A stretch of 64,000 nucleotides of DNA from Desulfohalobiaceae bacterium S24 (GTDB lineage: Bacteria; Desulfobacterota; Desulfovibrionia; Desulfovibrionales; Desulfothermaceae), in contig JAABTT010000007.1 in assembly GCA_011389765.1 (NCBI GenBank), positions 18,605 to 82,604 on the forward strand. Reading direction: 5' to 3'. The position numbers and the translations under genes are program-made. The notes beneath the pieces were generated by a model. It had not been told where the DNA came from, ran no database searches, and saw nothing but the letters and a program-made list of their open reading frames with translations. Below are positions 24,109 to 33,376 of the stretch, one piece after another (position 1 is the stretch's first letter; each line of letters starts with the position of its first letter).

Positions 24109-24890
24109 AGCAGCTTGGAGTGCTCCTGCTCTTGCTTGTGCTCTTTGTGCTGCCGGTCATCGTACTCGGCCTGACCAGCCTGGCCCCGGGGTGGCGATTT
24201 CCGGACCTCTGGCCCAGGACGTTCAGTCTTGCAGGACTGGACTATCTCCTCAAGAATCAGGAAAGGATCCTCGTCTCTTTAGGGTCCTCCTGCCTCTTTT
24301 CTCTTATGACGGTTCTGACAACCTGCGGCATGTGCCTGGCGCCGGCTGCTGTTTTTGCCAGATTTGCTTTCCCGGGCAAGACCCTCCTGGAGGGCCTGCT
24401 GCTCACTCCGGCCCTGGTGCCGCCCATGACTTTTGCCATGGGCCTTCATTTTCTGTTCATCAAATTTTCCCTGTCGGATACAATGCCCGGGGTGGTTCTC
24501 ATTCTATCCATGTTCAGCTACCCGTACATGTTCAGAGCCCTGGTGGCCGGATTCCAGAATATGGGGCAGGAGTACGAAATCTGCGCCCGCAATCTGGGCG
24601 CGGGCAATCTGCGGACCCTGCTGTCCGTGGAACTGCCGCTGCTGCTTCCGGCGCTCATCGCCGGCGGCAGCGTGGTCTTTCTGGTGGCCTTTTCCGAATA
24701 CTTTCTGGTCTTCCTGATCGGAGGCGGGAGCGTTCCGTCTTTTACCGGCACCCTCTTTCCCCTGCTCAGCTCATCCAATCGCGCTCTGGCCTCCATCTTG
24801 ACCCTAGTTTTTCTGTTTGTGCCAGTTTGCCTCTTCCTGACCCTGGACACCATCCTGGTTCGGGTCTACCGGAGAAGAGGCTTGATCTGA
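24105..24890 (+). CDS. ABC transporter permease (second subunit)
   Basis: A 261-residue permease forming a heterodimer with the preceding one. Six hydrophobic segments; the coupling loop is YEICARNLGAGNLRTLLSVELP. It overlaps its upstream neighbour by four bases and is followed three bases later by the phosphotransferase gene, so all five genes form one transcription unit. Confidence 0.88.
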   Translation: MKQLGVLLLLLVLFVLPVIVLGLTSLAPGWRFPDLWPRTFSLAGLDYLLKNQERILVSLGSSCLFSLMTVLTTCGMCLAPAAVFARFAFPGKTLLEGLLLTPALVPPMTFAMGLHFLFIKFSLSDTMPGVVLILSMFSYPYMFRALVAGFQNMGQEYEICARNLGAGNLRTLLSVELPLLLPALIAGGSVVFLVAFSEYFLVFLIGGGSVPSFTGTLFPLLSSSNRALASILTLVFLFVPVCLFLTLDTILVRVYRRRGLI

Positions 24891-24893
24891 CTT

Positions 24894-25874
24894 ATGAATA
24901 CACAAGACATCATCCCCCGGATCAAGGGCTTTCTGACAGCCTCCAACTGGATGCCGAAGGCCTGTTCCGTCTCCTTTTTGGCTGCCGGAGAATACAATGC
25001 GAATTACCTTATCCAAAGCGAGTCCGGCCGCTTTGTTCTGCGGATCAATCACGGCAGCCAGCTCGGGCTGGGCGATGGGCAGATCAACTATGAATATCGG
25101 GTGCTCAAGGCCCTGGCTGATACCGGGGTCACCCCCAGACCCTTTGCCTGCGAGCCGAACCCGGCCCCTGAGGATCTCGGAGGCGGGGTGCTGCTCATGG
25201 AGTATCTGCCGGGCAAGCCCTTGACCTATGCCCGGGATCTGGAGCAGGCCGCGGCGATCTTCGCCCGGGTGCACAGGGTTCAGCCCCCCGAAGGCATGGT
25301 GATCCAGCCCGATCCGGTTCAGGACATCTCCAGGGAATGTTACGGCCTCATCCAGCGCTATCCCGACCACCCCCTGCGCCGGGAGCGCGAGGCCATTGAG
25401 GCCTATTTCGAATCCGTCCGGGAACTGGCTGCCGAGACCCGCCCCCTGTTTGCCGATGAAGACTTGTGTCTGGTGAACACGGAAGTCAATGCCAACAATT
25501 TTCTGATCAGCGAACAGGAAGCCTTTCTCATTGATTGGGAAAAGGCGGTGCTGTCCTCCAGGTACCAGGACCTGGGCCACTTCCTTGTGCCCACCACCAC
25601 GCTCTGGAAAAGCGATACGGTTTTAAGTCAGAAGGAAAAACAGCGTTTCCTAAAGGCCTACAAACAGGAATCCGGCCTGGATATCAGCCTGGATGAGCTC
25701 AGCCGGAAAACCCGGATTCTGGAAAAGACCATCCTCTTGCGGGCCCTGTCCTGGTGTTACATGGCCTATTATGAATACACCCAGACCGAGCGGGCCATTC
25801 AAAACCGGGACACCTTTGCCAAAATCAGGCAGTACCTGGAGGACATCCCGGGCATTGTGGCCTCGGTGCCCTGA
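24894..25874 (+). CDS. APH/choline-kinase-like phosphotransferase with unusual catalytic motif
   Basis: A 326-residue protein of the aminoglycoside/choline kinase fold: N-lobe GEYNANYLIQSESGRFVLRIN, lysine/acidic helix, hinge VLLMEYLPGKPL, and the metal-binding IDWEKAV. The catalytic loop, usually HxDxxxxN, reads NTEVNANN (about residue 200), so His is Asn and Asp is Glu. The downstream DLGHFLVPTTTLW block is intact, so this appears to be a subfamily trait and not decay. It ends the importer operon and may phosphorylate the imported compound; substrate unknown. Confidence 0.78.
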   Translation: MNTQDIIPRIKGFLTASNWMPKACSVSFLAAGEYNANYLIQSESGRFVLRINHGSQLGLGDGQINYEYRVLKALADTGVTPRPFACEPNPAPEDLGGGVLLMEYLPGKPLTYARDLEQAAAIFARVHRVQPPEGMVIQPDPVQDISRECYGLIQRYPDHPLRREREAIEAYFESVRELAAETRPLFADEDLCLVNTEVNANNFLISEQEAFLIDWEKAVLSSRYQDLGHFLVPTTTLWKSDTVLSQKEKQRFLKAYKQESGLDISLDELSRKTRILEKTILLRALSWCYMAYYEYTQTERAIQNRDTFAKIRQYLEDIPGIVASVP

Positions 25875-25974
25875 GTACAGACTTCGACGCCTTGTGGCGC
25901 ATTGAGCACTTAAAGATTTGGAATGCTTGGATTATACTCAAAACTGGACATTCTTGAGGTTTCAGGTTTCACGT

Positions 25975-26255
25975 TTCAGCCCTACCTCTGGCCGCAGACG
26001 TCCAGTTTGATCGAAAAAAAAAACGAGTCACCTCCTCCGTCATTCCGGCGGCTTGTCACGGCATAGCTTGAAAAGCGACGCCGGAAGGCCGGAATCCAGA
26101 CTGAAAAAGCTGGACCCCGGCCTTCGCCGGGGTGACGGAGTAAGAATAATCGAGTTTCATACGAGGTTTTCTTAGAAAACCAAGAGCCGAAAGCGTTCGA
26201 GCGAAAGAGAGCTCTGTGAGCGGTTCGTGGTTTCAGCTGAAGTTTCAGTATGAGA
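25975..26255 (+). repeat. Interspersed repeat, copy C
   Basis: Contains CTCTGGCCGCAGACGTCCAG, the CTCCGTCATTCCGG palindrome, a second GGACCCCGGCC/GGGGTGACGGAG palindrome, AGTTTCATACGAG, and then the 43-base hairpin region 26184-26226 shared with copies D and F. Same orientation as copy E, opposite to copy A. Confidence 0.82.
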
Positions 26256-26257
26256 GA

Positions 26258-26424
26258 GCAGAATGAACATCGAACATCGAACGTCCAATGCTGAATGATG
26301 AATCAAAGAAAAGACATGTTCATATTCCCGAATCGGCCTCTTCTTGCAAGCAATTGGTATTTCATCCATTCCCTCTTTTTTCTTCATTCATAATTCGATG
26401 TTGGACGTTCACATTCTGCCTGCC
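26258..26424. repeat. Inverted AACATCGAAC/CGTCCAA pair
   Basis: GCAGAATGAACATCGAAC with CGTCCAATGCTGAATGAT at 26258-26305 reappears in reverse complement at 26382-26424. The two arms can pair across an 80-base loop with no gene. It lies between convergent genes and may serve as a terminator or be another small mobile repeat. Confidence 0.5.
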
Positions 26425-26429
26425 GGACA

Positions 26430-27767
26430 TCACTTTCGGGCGGTCACCCCCCGATAGAGGCGGTCCAGCCGCTCAACCGGGACGCCGAGAGAATATCCCA
26501 GGATCATGAGCTGGTTGATAGCAAACGTTCGCAGAACCCCCAGATTTTGCCAGCGCCGGGCCGAGGTCTGGACGGCCTCGGGCAGGGTGACAATCCGGCC
26601 GCGTCCGCGGAGGCGGCGTATCAGCACGAAATCCTCCATGATGGGTATCTCCGGGAATCCGCCCATGGACTCGAATACCCGCTTCTCCAGAAAGAGCCCC
26701 TGATCTCCGTACGGCAGCTGCAACACCGCGGATCGAATATTCGTGCCCCATTCCATGCAACGCATCACTCGGCTGTCCAGGTCTGTTTTGAAGCGGAAGG
26801 CCCCTCCGGCTCTTTCCGGACGGTCCATGGCCCTGCGTATCAGATCGGCGTATCCCTCTGGGGGCAGGGTATCGGCATGCAGAAACAAGAGGATGCGGCC
26901 GCGGGCCGCAGCCGCGCCGGCATTTTGCTGCAAGGCCCGGCCGCCGGAATTTTGCAGCACTCTCGCCCCGCAGCGGGAGGCGATAGCGCGAGTGTCGTCA
27001 CTGCTTCCGCCGTCAACCACGATAACTTCGGTATGCTCTGCCGGCAGCAGGCGGGCCAGGAGATCCGCAATGTGATGCGCCTCGTTCAGGGTCGGGATAA
27101 TTACGGAAACCAGGGTCCGGCCCGCAAACAGATCGGCAAAGCGGTGATCCTGGCGAATTTCATCCAGATCTTCCGGGCTATCCATGTCCCGGAGGACCGG
27201 GAGGTGTTCGCCTTGTAGGCCAAGGCGCTGCATGTTTTTCCGGGTCTGCGCGGCGACCTGTCCGGTGCTCCAGTCAATCCCCTCAAACAGCCCCGGGGAA
27301 AAAACCCGCATCCCAATGAGATAATAGCCTCCGTCAGCCGCGGGCCCCAGGACAACGTCCCGGGTCTGCAAAGCTTGCAGAGCCCGGCCGAGAATGTCGG
27401 AAGTGATCCCGGGGACGTCTGTGCCCATCAAAACAACCGGCGCGGCCCCTTTGCGAAAAGCACTTCCAAAGGCCTGTTGCATCCGGAGGCCCAGATCGCC
27501 TTGACCCTGCGGCGCATACTGCAGACCGCCACCGAGCCAGTCCCGGAAGCACCTCCGGGCTGCGCCCGTGTAGCAGACACACAGGCGGGAACCAGGCCAG
27601 AATCGGCCGGCTGCCCTGGCCATATCCAGGACGTGTTCCGTCATGCGGCGCTGCAGCCGGGCCGCCCCCTCGGGACCAAGCTCCGGAATCAGGCGGGTCT
27701 TGACCTGTCCCGGCATTGGATAGCGGGTGAAAATCAGGAGCTGGGGCATCTGTTGGTTCATGGCCAT
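26430..27767 (-). CDS. Fused TIGR04282 (DUF2064) and TIGR04283 glycosyltransferase, arsenosugar-type
   Basis: A 445-residue two-domain protein. Residues 1-200 are the TIGR04282/DUF2064 domain (LLIFTRYPMPGQVKTRLIP, VLMGTDVPGI, LGPAADGGYYLIGM). Residues 220-445 are a GT2 glycosyltransferase of the TIGR04283 type (VSVIIPTLNEAHHI, VIVVDGGSSDDT, FLHADTLPP). In most genomes these are two adjacent genes named for arsenosugar biosynthesis; here they are one polypeptide. No other arsenosugar gene is in the window, so the substrate is open. Confidence 0.87.
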   Translation of the reverse strand: MAMNQQMPQLLIFTRYPMPGQVKTRLIPELGPEGAARLQRRMTEHVLDMARAAGRFWPGSRLCVCYTGAARRCFRDWLGGGLQYAPQGQGDLGLRMQQAFGSAFRKGAAPVVLMGTDVPGITSDILGRALQALQTRDVVLGPAADGGYYLIGMRVFSPGLFEGIDWSTGQVAAQTRKNMQRLGLQGEHLPVLRDMDSPEDLDEIRQDHRFADLFAGRTLVSVIIPTLNEAHHIADLLARLLPAEHTEVIVVDGGSSDDTRAIASRCGARVLQNSGGRALQQNAGAAAARGRILLFLHADTLPPEGYADLIRRAMDRPERAGGAFRFKTDLDSRVMRCMEWGTNIRSAVLQLPYGDQGLFLEKRVFESMGGFPEIPIMEDFVLIRRLRGRGRIVTLPEAVQTSARRWQNLGVLRTFAINQLMILGYSLGVPVERLDRLYRGVTARK

Positions 27768-27877
27768 AAAGACTTTAAGCTCTGCGTAATACGATTACTT
27801 TGAATTCAAGACAAAGTCTGCTATAGAGCAAGTGGCCGGCAACAGACCGTGAAACCCGCAGATACAACAAACATACA

Positions 27878-30070
27878 ATGCAGACAATGCCAAAACTCGA
27901 ACGCCTTCAGGGCCAGATTGAACGGGTGACCTTCAGCAATGAAGACACCGGCTTTACCGTAGCCAAGGTCAAAGTCAAAGGCCGACGCGATCTGGTCACC
28001 GTTGTGGGAAGCATGACCGCCCCCATGGCCGGACAGGTCCTGCAGATGCAGGGCGAATGGACCCGGCATCCCAAATACGGAGAACAGTTCAATGCGCACG
28101 CCTGCACCTGCTCGGTCCCGGCCACGGCTGCCGGCATTCAGAAATACCTGTCCTCGGGTCTGATCAAAGGCATCGGTCCGGTCATGGCTAAGCGCATCGT
28201 GACCAGATTTCAGGACCAGACCCTGGAGGTCATTGAGAACGAAACCGAAAAACTGAGCGCCATCGAAGGGATCGGGGACAAACGCATTGCCATGATCAAA
28301 ACAGCCTGGGAAGAGCAGAAAGAAGTCCGGGATGTGATGGTCTTTCTCCAGAGCCACGGGGTTTCAGCAACTTATGCCGCCAAGATCTTCAAGGCTTACG
28401 GCCGGGAGGCCATCGCCGTGGTCCAGGAAAATCCTTACCGGCTGGCCGAGGATATCTTCGGCATCGGCTTCGTCACCGCGGACCGCATCGCCCAAAAACT
28501 AGGTTTTGCCCTGGAATCGGAGTTTCGGATCAAGGCCGGCATCCTCTACGTGCTCCAACAGCTCGCCGACGAGGGCCATGTCTACTTCCCCAGAGATCGG
28601 CTGGAGATCAAATGCGCCGAGATTCTGGAGGTTGCAGCGGAACTCGTATCCCAAGGCCTGGAAGCCCTCCGGGAGGCACGGGCCGTGGTCCTGGAAGAAC
28701 TCGAACATCCGGATGAGGGAGCCCATACCGCGGTCTATCTTGTCAAATACCATTTTTCCGAGACCAGCATCGCCGCGAGACTCCAGGCCCTGATCCAGGC
28801 CCCCAAATCCATCCGTCCGGTGGAAGTGGACAAGGCCCTGGCCTGGGTCCAGGAGGTCCATGCCATGAATCTGGCCGCCAAACAGGCCGAGGCCGTAGGC
28901 AAGGCCCTGCAGGACAAGGTCCTGGTGATCACCGGAGGTCCGGGTACCGGCAAGAGTTTTCTCTTGAACGCCATCCTGAAAATCGTCAACCGGCTCGGCG
29001 CCCGAATCCTCCTGGCCGCTCCCACCGGGCGGGCCGCCAAGCGTATGAATGAGTCCACCGGGCATCAGGCCAAGACCGTCCACCGCCTCCTGGAATTCGA
29101 TTTCAGCAAAGGCGGCTTCAAGAAGGACCAGGCCCATCCCCTGAAGTGCGACCTGCTCATTATCGACGAAATGAGCATGGTGGACACCGTGCTCATGCAT
29201 CACCTGCTCAAGGCCGTGCGCCTGGACACCACCCTGATCCTGGTGGGGGACGTCAATCAGCTGCCCTCGGTGGGGGCGGGCAATGTCTTGAAGGACATCA
29301 TCGCCTCGGGCAGCGTACCCACGGTGGAGCTGACCGAGATCTTCCGTCAGGCCAGGGAGAGTTCAATCATCGTCAACGCCCATCTGATCAACCAGGGCAG
29401 CTTTCCCTCACTCAAACCGCGGCAGGACAAACTGGACGATTTCTTTTTCATGCAGGAGGAGGATCCGGAGCAGGTCCTGGAGAAGATCACCCGCATGGTC
29501 ACGCAGCGCATCCCCCGGCGTTTCCGGCTGCATCCCGTCCGGGACATCCAGGTCCTCTCCCCCATGAACAAAGGCCTGCTCGGCGTCGCAAACCTGAACA
29601 GCCACCTCCAGGCCACGCTCAATCCCGGCGGCCCGGAACTCAACCGGGGAGGCAGGCTCCTGCGCGCCCGGGACAAAGTCATGCAGATCAAGAACAACTA
29701 CGACAAGGACGTCTTCAACGGCGACATCGGCACCATCCTGAGCATCGACTCCGAACTGCAGGAGGTCAAGATCCGCTTCGAAGACCGGACAGTGAGCTAC
29801 GAATCCGGCGATCTGGACGAATTGGTCCTGGCCTATGCCGTGAGCATCCACAAGTCCCAGGGTTCGGACTATCCAGCCGTGATCATGCCCATCCTGACCC
29901 AGCACTACATCATGCTCCAGCGCAACCTCATCTACACCGGCATCACCCGGGGCAAAAACCTGGTGGTCATGATCGGCACCAAAAAGGCCCTGGCCATCGC
30001 TGTGAACAACGCCCAGACCCGAAAACGCTACACCGCCCTGGAGGAGCGCTTGCGCCGCAAGAGCAATTGA
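27878..30070 (+). CDS. recD2: RecD2-type ATP-dependent DNA helicase
   Basis: A 730-residue 5'-3' helicase of superfamily 1B. It has the RecD2-specific N-terminal domain with helix-hairpin-helix repeats (LIKGIGPVMAKRIV, AIEGIGDKRIAMI, DIFGIGFVTADRIA), Walker A GGPGTGKSFLL (about residue 354), motif II IIDEMSMVD, GDVNQLPSVGAG, TEIFRQA and the C-terminal VSIHKSQGSDYPAV and YTGITRGK. Normal length for RecD2 in bacteria without RecBC. It stands alone, on the opposite strand to its neighbours. Likely role: repair and replication-fork processing. Confidence 0.95.
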   Translation: MQTMPKLERLQGQIERVTFSNEDTGFTVAKVKVKGRRDLVTVVGSMTAPMAGQVLQMQGEWTRHPKYGEQFNAHACTCSVPATAAGIQKYLSSGLIKGIGPVMAKRIVTRFQDQTLEVIENETEKLSAIEGIGDKRIAMIKTAWEEQKEVRDVMVFLQSHGVSATYAAKIFKAYGREAIAVVQENPYRLAEDIFGIGFVTADRIAQKLGFALESEFRIKAGILYVLQQLADEGHVYFPRDRLEIKCAEILEVAAELVSQGLEALREARAVVLEELEHPDEGAHTAVYLVKYHFSETSIAARLQALIQAPKSIRPVEVDKALAWVQEVHAMNLAAKQAEAVGKALQDKVLVITGGPGTGKSFLLNAILKIVNRLGARILLAAPTGRAAKRMNESTGHQAKTVHRLLEFDFSKGGFKKDQAHPLKCDLLIIDEMSMVDTVLMHHLLKAVRLDTTLILVGDVNQLPSVGAGNVLKDIIASGSVPTVELTEIFRQARESSIIVNAHLINQGSFPSLKPRQDKLDDFFFMQEEDPEQVLEKITRMVTQRIPRRFRLHPVRDIQVLSPMNKGLLGVANLNSHLQATLNPGGPELNRGGRLLRARDKVMQIKNNYDKDVFNGDIGTILSIDSELQEVKIRFEDRTVSYESGDLDELVLAYAVSIHKSQGSDYPAVIMPILTQHYIMLQRNLIYTGITRGKNLVVMIGTKKALAIAVNNAQTRKRYTALEERLRRKSN

Positions 30071-30185
30071 CAGACAGGAATTGTAGTATTAATCACGCGG
30101 GATGTTGGCAGATACAGGCGCTACTTTCCAATAGTGCGCTTGATCAGCCCGGAGTGAAAGGCCGCTTCTCATCCAAGGGGCTTGC

Positions 30186-31115
30186 TCAAGCAAAGAACGT
30201 CCCGCAGTCTAAGGTCCTGGCCTCCACGGCCAGAGAGGCCATTTCCAGATAGGAATCCGCTTTGTCCGGGAGGGGATAGCGGATATTGTACTGCCGAAAC
30301 CGCCATAAAGCAGTGGCCGCAGCAGCATACTCCATGAAATACCCCAACTGGTCCCGCTCCCTGTGGGCGAGTCGCCGCCCCTGCTGATAGCCGCCGAGGA
30401 GCGCTCGGATTCGTTCCGGATCAAAGCGCCCGTTTTTCGAGCAGCAGCCCACAGCGCTCATCCCCAGATCGAACAGGGTGTAATAGGAGCAGGCCTCCTC
30501 AAAATCCAGCACAGCGGCCAGGGCCTCGCCCTCAAACACCAGATTGTCCCAGAACAGGTCCCCGTGGATAAGGCCCTGCTCCAGGTCAGGATCGATGTGC
30601 CCGCCAAGATAGGCCCGCCTCTCTTCCAGCCAGGGCTGGAAAGGATGCTCCGAATCCAGGGCCAGGAGTTCCTCCATGGCCTGGAACCCATAGGCAAAGG
30701 TTCCGGGCATACCCTCCAGGGGCGGCAGGGTGTGGAGCTCGGCCAGGGCCCGGCCCACCTGAGCCACCATTCCTGATGACAGGTCCTGGACAACCCTCCC
30801 CTGGATATATCCTTTGAGATAGACCGGCTTGCCCTCATGCTCAAGGTACAGCCCGCCCTGTTTGGTTTGCAGCACCCGGCTGGCCGGGAAGCCGTTTTTC
30901 TCCAAATACAGGAGGATCCGGGTCAATATATCGATTTCCTGCAGATTTTTTTCATCACAGACCGAGCAAATAAAGGTCCCGTTTTCCGTGGGGATCAAAA
31001 AGCTGGAATTGGCCTGTCCTCCTTCCATGGGGACTGGGTCTCCGCAGGATTCAAGGCCGTACTGCGCGAGGATGGATTGGGCCTCCGCGCGGGTCATGTG
31101 TGTATAATTGGCCAC
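30186..31115 (-). CDS. thrB: Homoserine kinase, APH-fold type
   Basis: Phosphorylates L-homoserine for threonine synthesis. About 309 residues of the choline-kinase-like fold: SSFLIPTENGTFICSV in the N-lobe, catalytic loop LIHGDLFWDNLV with intact HGDxxxxN, and AVLDFEEAC as the metal site. I chose GTG 31115, preceded by AAGGGAG, over an upstream TTG. It lies 34 bases after threonine synthase on the same strand, which points to homoserine as substrate; the fold alone would not decide it. Confidence 0.85.
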   Translation of the reverse strand: MANYTHMTRAEAQSILAQYGLESCGDPVPMEGGQANSSFLIPTENGTFICSVCDEKNLQEIDILTRILLYLEKNGFPASRVLQTKQGGLYLEHEGKPVYLKGYIQGRVVQDLSSGMVAQVGRALAELHTLPPLEGMPGTFAYGFQAMEELLALDSEHPFQPWLEERRAYLGGHIDPDLEQGLIHGDLFWDNLVFEGEALAAVLDFEEACSYYTLFDLGMSAVGCCSKNGRFDPERIRALLGGYQQGRRLAHRERDQLGYFMEYAAAATALWRFRQYNIRYPLPDKADSYLEMASLAVEARTLDCGTFFA

Positions 31116-31149
31116 GGGATCTCCCTTTTTCAAAAATGCTGGACTCTTT

Positions 31150-32589
31150 TCATGTCTTTAAGGCCTTCATGCCGGCAATGAGCCTGGGCTTGAGTTCCTC
31201 CAGGCTATGGACGGCGCCTCTTCGCGGCAGATCCGCCGCTGCCTGCAGAGCCGGATGACAGGCCTCCGGCGGCAGATCCTTCCCCCCCAAAGCCCGGGCC
31301 GTGACTCCCGGGAATTTCGCAGGATGGGCCGTGGCCATGCAGAGCACCGGGGCCTCCCTCTTCAGCTGATCCCGCAACTCACGGGCTGCGGCCACAGCCA
31401 CCGCCCCGTGCGGATCGAGAAGATACCCGTCGGCCTCCCAGGTTGCTCTGATGGTGGACAGGGTCTGCGCATCAGACACGGAACAGGAAGCATAGCCTCT
31501 TTGAATGGCATCAGCGGTTTCCTGGTCCAGCCGGACCTCGCCTTCTTTATGAAACCGATCCATCCAGGCGGCAAGCTTTTCGGGGTCTCCGCCGGCCTGG
31601 AAGTAGAGGAAACGCCAGAAGTTGTAAGGGACCACGATATCAATGGCCGAGGACACGGTTTGAACGAGATCCCGCTTCTTGAAGACGCCGGTGGAAAAGG
31701 CGGTATGCAGGGCACTGTTGCGGTTGTTGGCGCAGATGAAGGTTGTAATGGGCACCCCCATCTCCCGGGCCAGATACCCGGCAAACAGATTGCCGAACGC
31801 ACCCGAGGGGACCGAAAACACGAGGGGATCGCCAATTCTTCGGCAGACCCTGCAATAGCCATACACATAATGAACCGACTGCATGAGCACCCGGCACCAG
31901 TTGATGGAATTCACGCTGGACAGACCCAGATCCCGGACCAGAGCTGCATCGGAAAACAGCCCGGCCACAATCAGGTCCAGATCGTCCCCGCCGTCCGGGC
32001 AGTCCGTGACCCCCACGGCATGGATATTCCCTTCGCTCAGGGTGGTCATCTGCCGCTCCTGTTCGTCGGTGATCATACCCTCTGGATAAAGGGGCCAGCA
32101 GTCGATGCTTGATTTTCCTGCTGCGGCATAGGCAGCGGCAGGGCCTGTATCTCCGGTGGTCGCCAGGACCAGATTCAGATGGCCGCCCCGCCGTTTGAGG
32201 ATATAGTCCATGGTGTTGATCAAAAATCCCATGGCAATGTCCTTGAAAGACAGGGTCGGACCGCGGAAGAGTTCCAGGACAAACAGGCCCTCATCTCCCG
32301 GCAGGGGAACCACAGGCATGATCTCCGGATGTTCGAAGTCCTGAAAACTGGCTTCTATCAGTTGTTTCAGGTCCTTGGCCGGGACCGTCTCCCTGTCGAT
32401 AAATAAAGACAGAATCTCAAAGGCCAGATCGGGATAGGACAAGCCGGCCCAGGCCTTTAGCTGCTCTGGTGAAATCCTGGGGATGGCGGTGGGGACAAAC
32501 AGCCCCCCGTCGTCGGCAAAGCCTTTGAGCACCGCCTCCTCAAAACCGACAGGGGCCACGCCGCCCCTGGTGCTGACATACTGTTTCAT
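31150..32589 (-). CDS. thrC: Threonine synthase
   Basis: Pyridoxal-phosphate enzyme that makes threonine from O-phosphohomoserine. The 479 residues have the PLP-lysine motif GPTLSFKDIAMGF, the glycine-rich LATTGDTGPAAAYA, and VPSGAFGNLFAGYLAREMG, all of the long (ThrC1) class. GGGAG lies upstream of ATG 32589. Cotranscribed with the homoserine kinase gene downstream. Confidence 0.96.
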   Translation of the reverse strand: MKQYVSTRGGVAPVGFEEAVLKGFADDGGLFVPTAIPRISPEQLKAWAGLSYPDLAFEILSLFIDRETVPAKDLKQLIEASFQDFEHPEIMPVVPLPGDEGLFVLELFRGPTLSFKDIAMGFLINTMDYILKRRGGHLNLVLATTGDTGPAAAYAAAGKSSIDCWPLYPEGMITDEQERQMTTLSEGNIHAVGVTDCPDGGDDLDLIVAGLFSDAALVRDLGLSSVNSINWCRVLMQSVHYVYGYCRVCRRIGDPLVFSVPSGAFGNLFAGYLAREMGVPITTFICANNRNSALHTAFSTGVFKKRDLVQTVSSAIDIVVPYNFWRFLYFQAGGDPEKLAAWMDRFHKEGEVRLDQETADAIQRGYASCSVSDAQTLSTIRATWEADGYLLDPHGAVAVAAARELRDQLKREAPVLCMATAHPAKFPGVTARALGGKDLPPEACHPALQAAADLPRRGAVHSLEELKPRLIAGMKALKT

Positions 32590-32689
32590 GTACAGAACTC
32601 CCTATACTTACGCTCGTCATACATTGAGGTTTTGCCTGTTCGAAAATCCTGGCAGCTGATGCTTGAAATTTCGGGTGTCGGGTGTCGGG

Positions 32690-33200
32690 TGTCAGCGCGG
32701 CCGATGGCCACGCTGACACATAACTATTTAAAATGAACAAAAATACACGATCGGTCTCTTGATCTGATTTTGAATCTAATGCTGCCAGTTTGATCAATGC
32801 AGAACCTTACAGTGCAAACAAGAGATTACAGGTCAGAGAACCGGTCACAGGGTTCTCTTTCGCGACCTCGCTGGGAGGCTCTTTGGTGTTCTTAGGCTTG
32901 CTAGCCGGGGGAAACCGGACCGTGGCTTCAGCTTGCAACTCGAAGAAAGAAAAAGATTTTCATCGAAGAAAAGGCAGTTTGCCAAAGAACAAAACAAAGA
33001 GTCCGGAGGGGGCAAAGATCCCCCGTGAGCAAGCCTTAGAAAACCAAGAGCCGGAAGCGTTAGAGCGAAAGAGAGCTCTGTGATCGGTTCGTGGCATCAG
33101 CTGAAGTTTCATATGAGCGACGCCTCTGGCCGCCGGACCGGCCAGTCTGATCGAGGATGAAACTTCGATATCTTACGTGAAGTTTCACAAGAGGTTTTAA
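32690..33200 (+). repeat. Interspersed repeat, copy D (long form)
   Basis: Starts with a GTGTCAGC...GCTGACAC hairpin, then GCCAGTTTGATCAATGCAG, then about 330 bases that match copy F closely. The long part has conserved hairpins: GAGAACC/GGTTCTC, CCTC/GAGG, GGGGG/CCCCC and the 43-base structure at 33048-33090 with GAGCCG pairing to CGGTTC. It ends with AGTTTCATATGAGCG and a GGCCGCCGGACCGGCC palindrome. No open frame with coding character. Confidence 0.85.
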
Positions 33201-33256
33201 AATCTTTATATAGATTTATCTTTCTTTTTCTGACACCAGAAACCTGAAACCCCAAA

Positions 33257-33345
33257 AACATCCAATTTTAGCAACATTCCAAACATTGCCAATTATTTTA
33301 AAGTCCTAAGATTCAACGTTGTAATGTCGGTACGAGGTCTGAATT
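33257..33345. repeat. TAATGTCGGTACGA repeat, copy 1
   Basis: AT-rich block ending GTAATGTCGGTACGAGGTCTG that recurs at 54423-54512, where AACATTTCAAA and AAGGTTCAAAG also match. It lies just downstream of the 3' end of the cyclodeaminase-like gene. Function unknown. Confidence 0.55.
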
Positions 33346-33376
33346 ATGCTTGGGATTATGAGGAGAGATTAACCGA

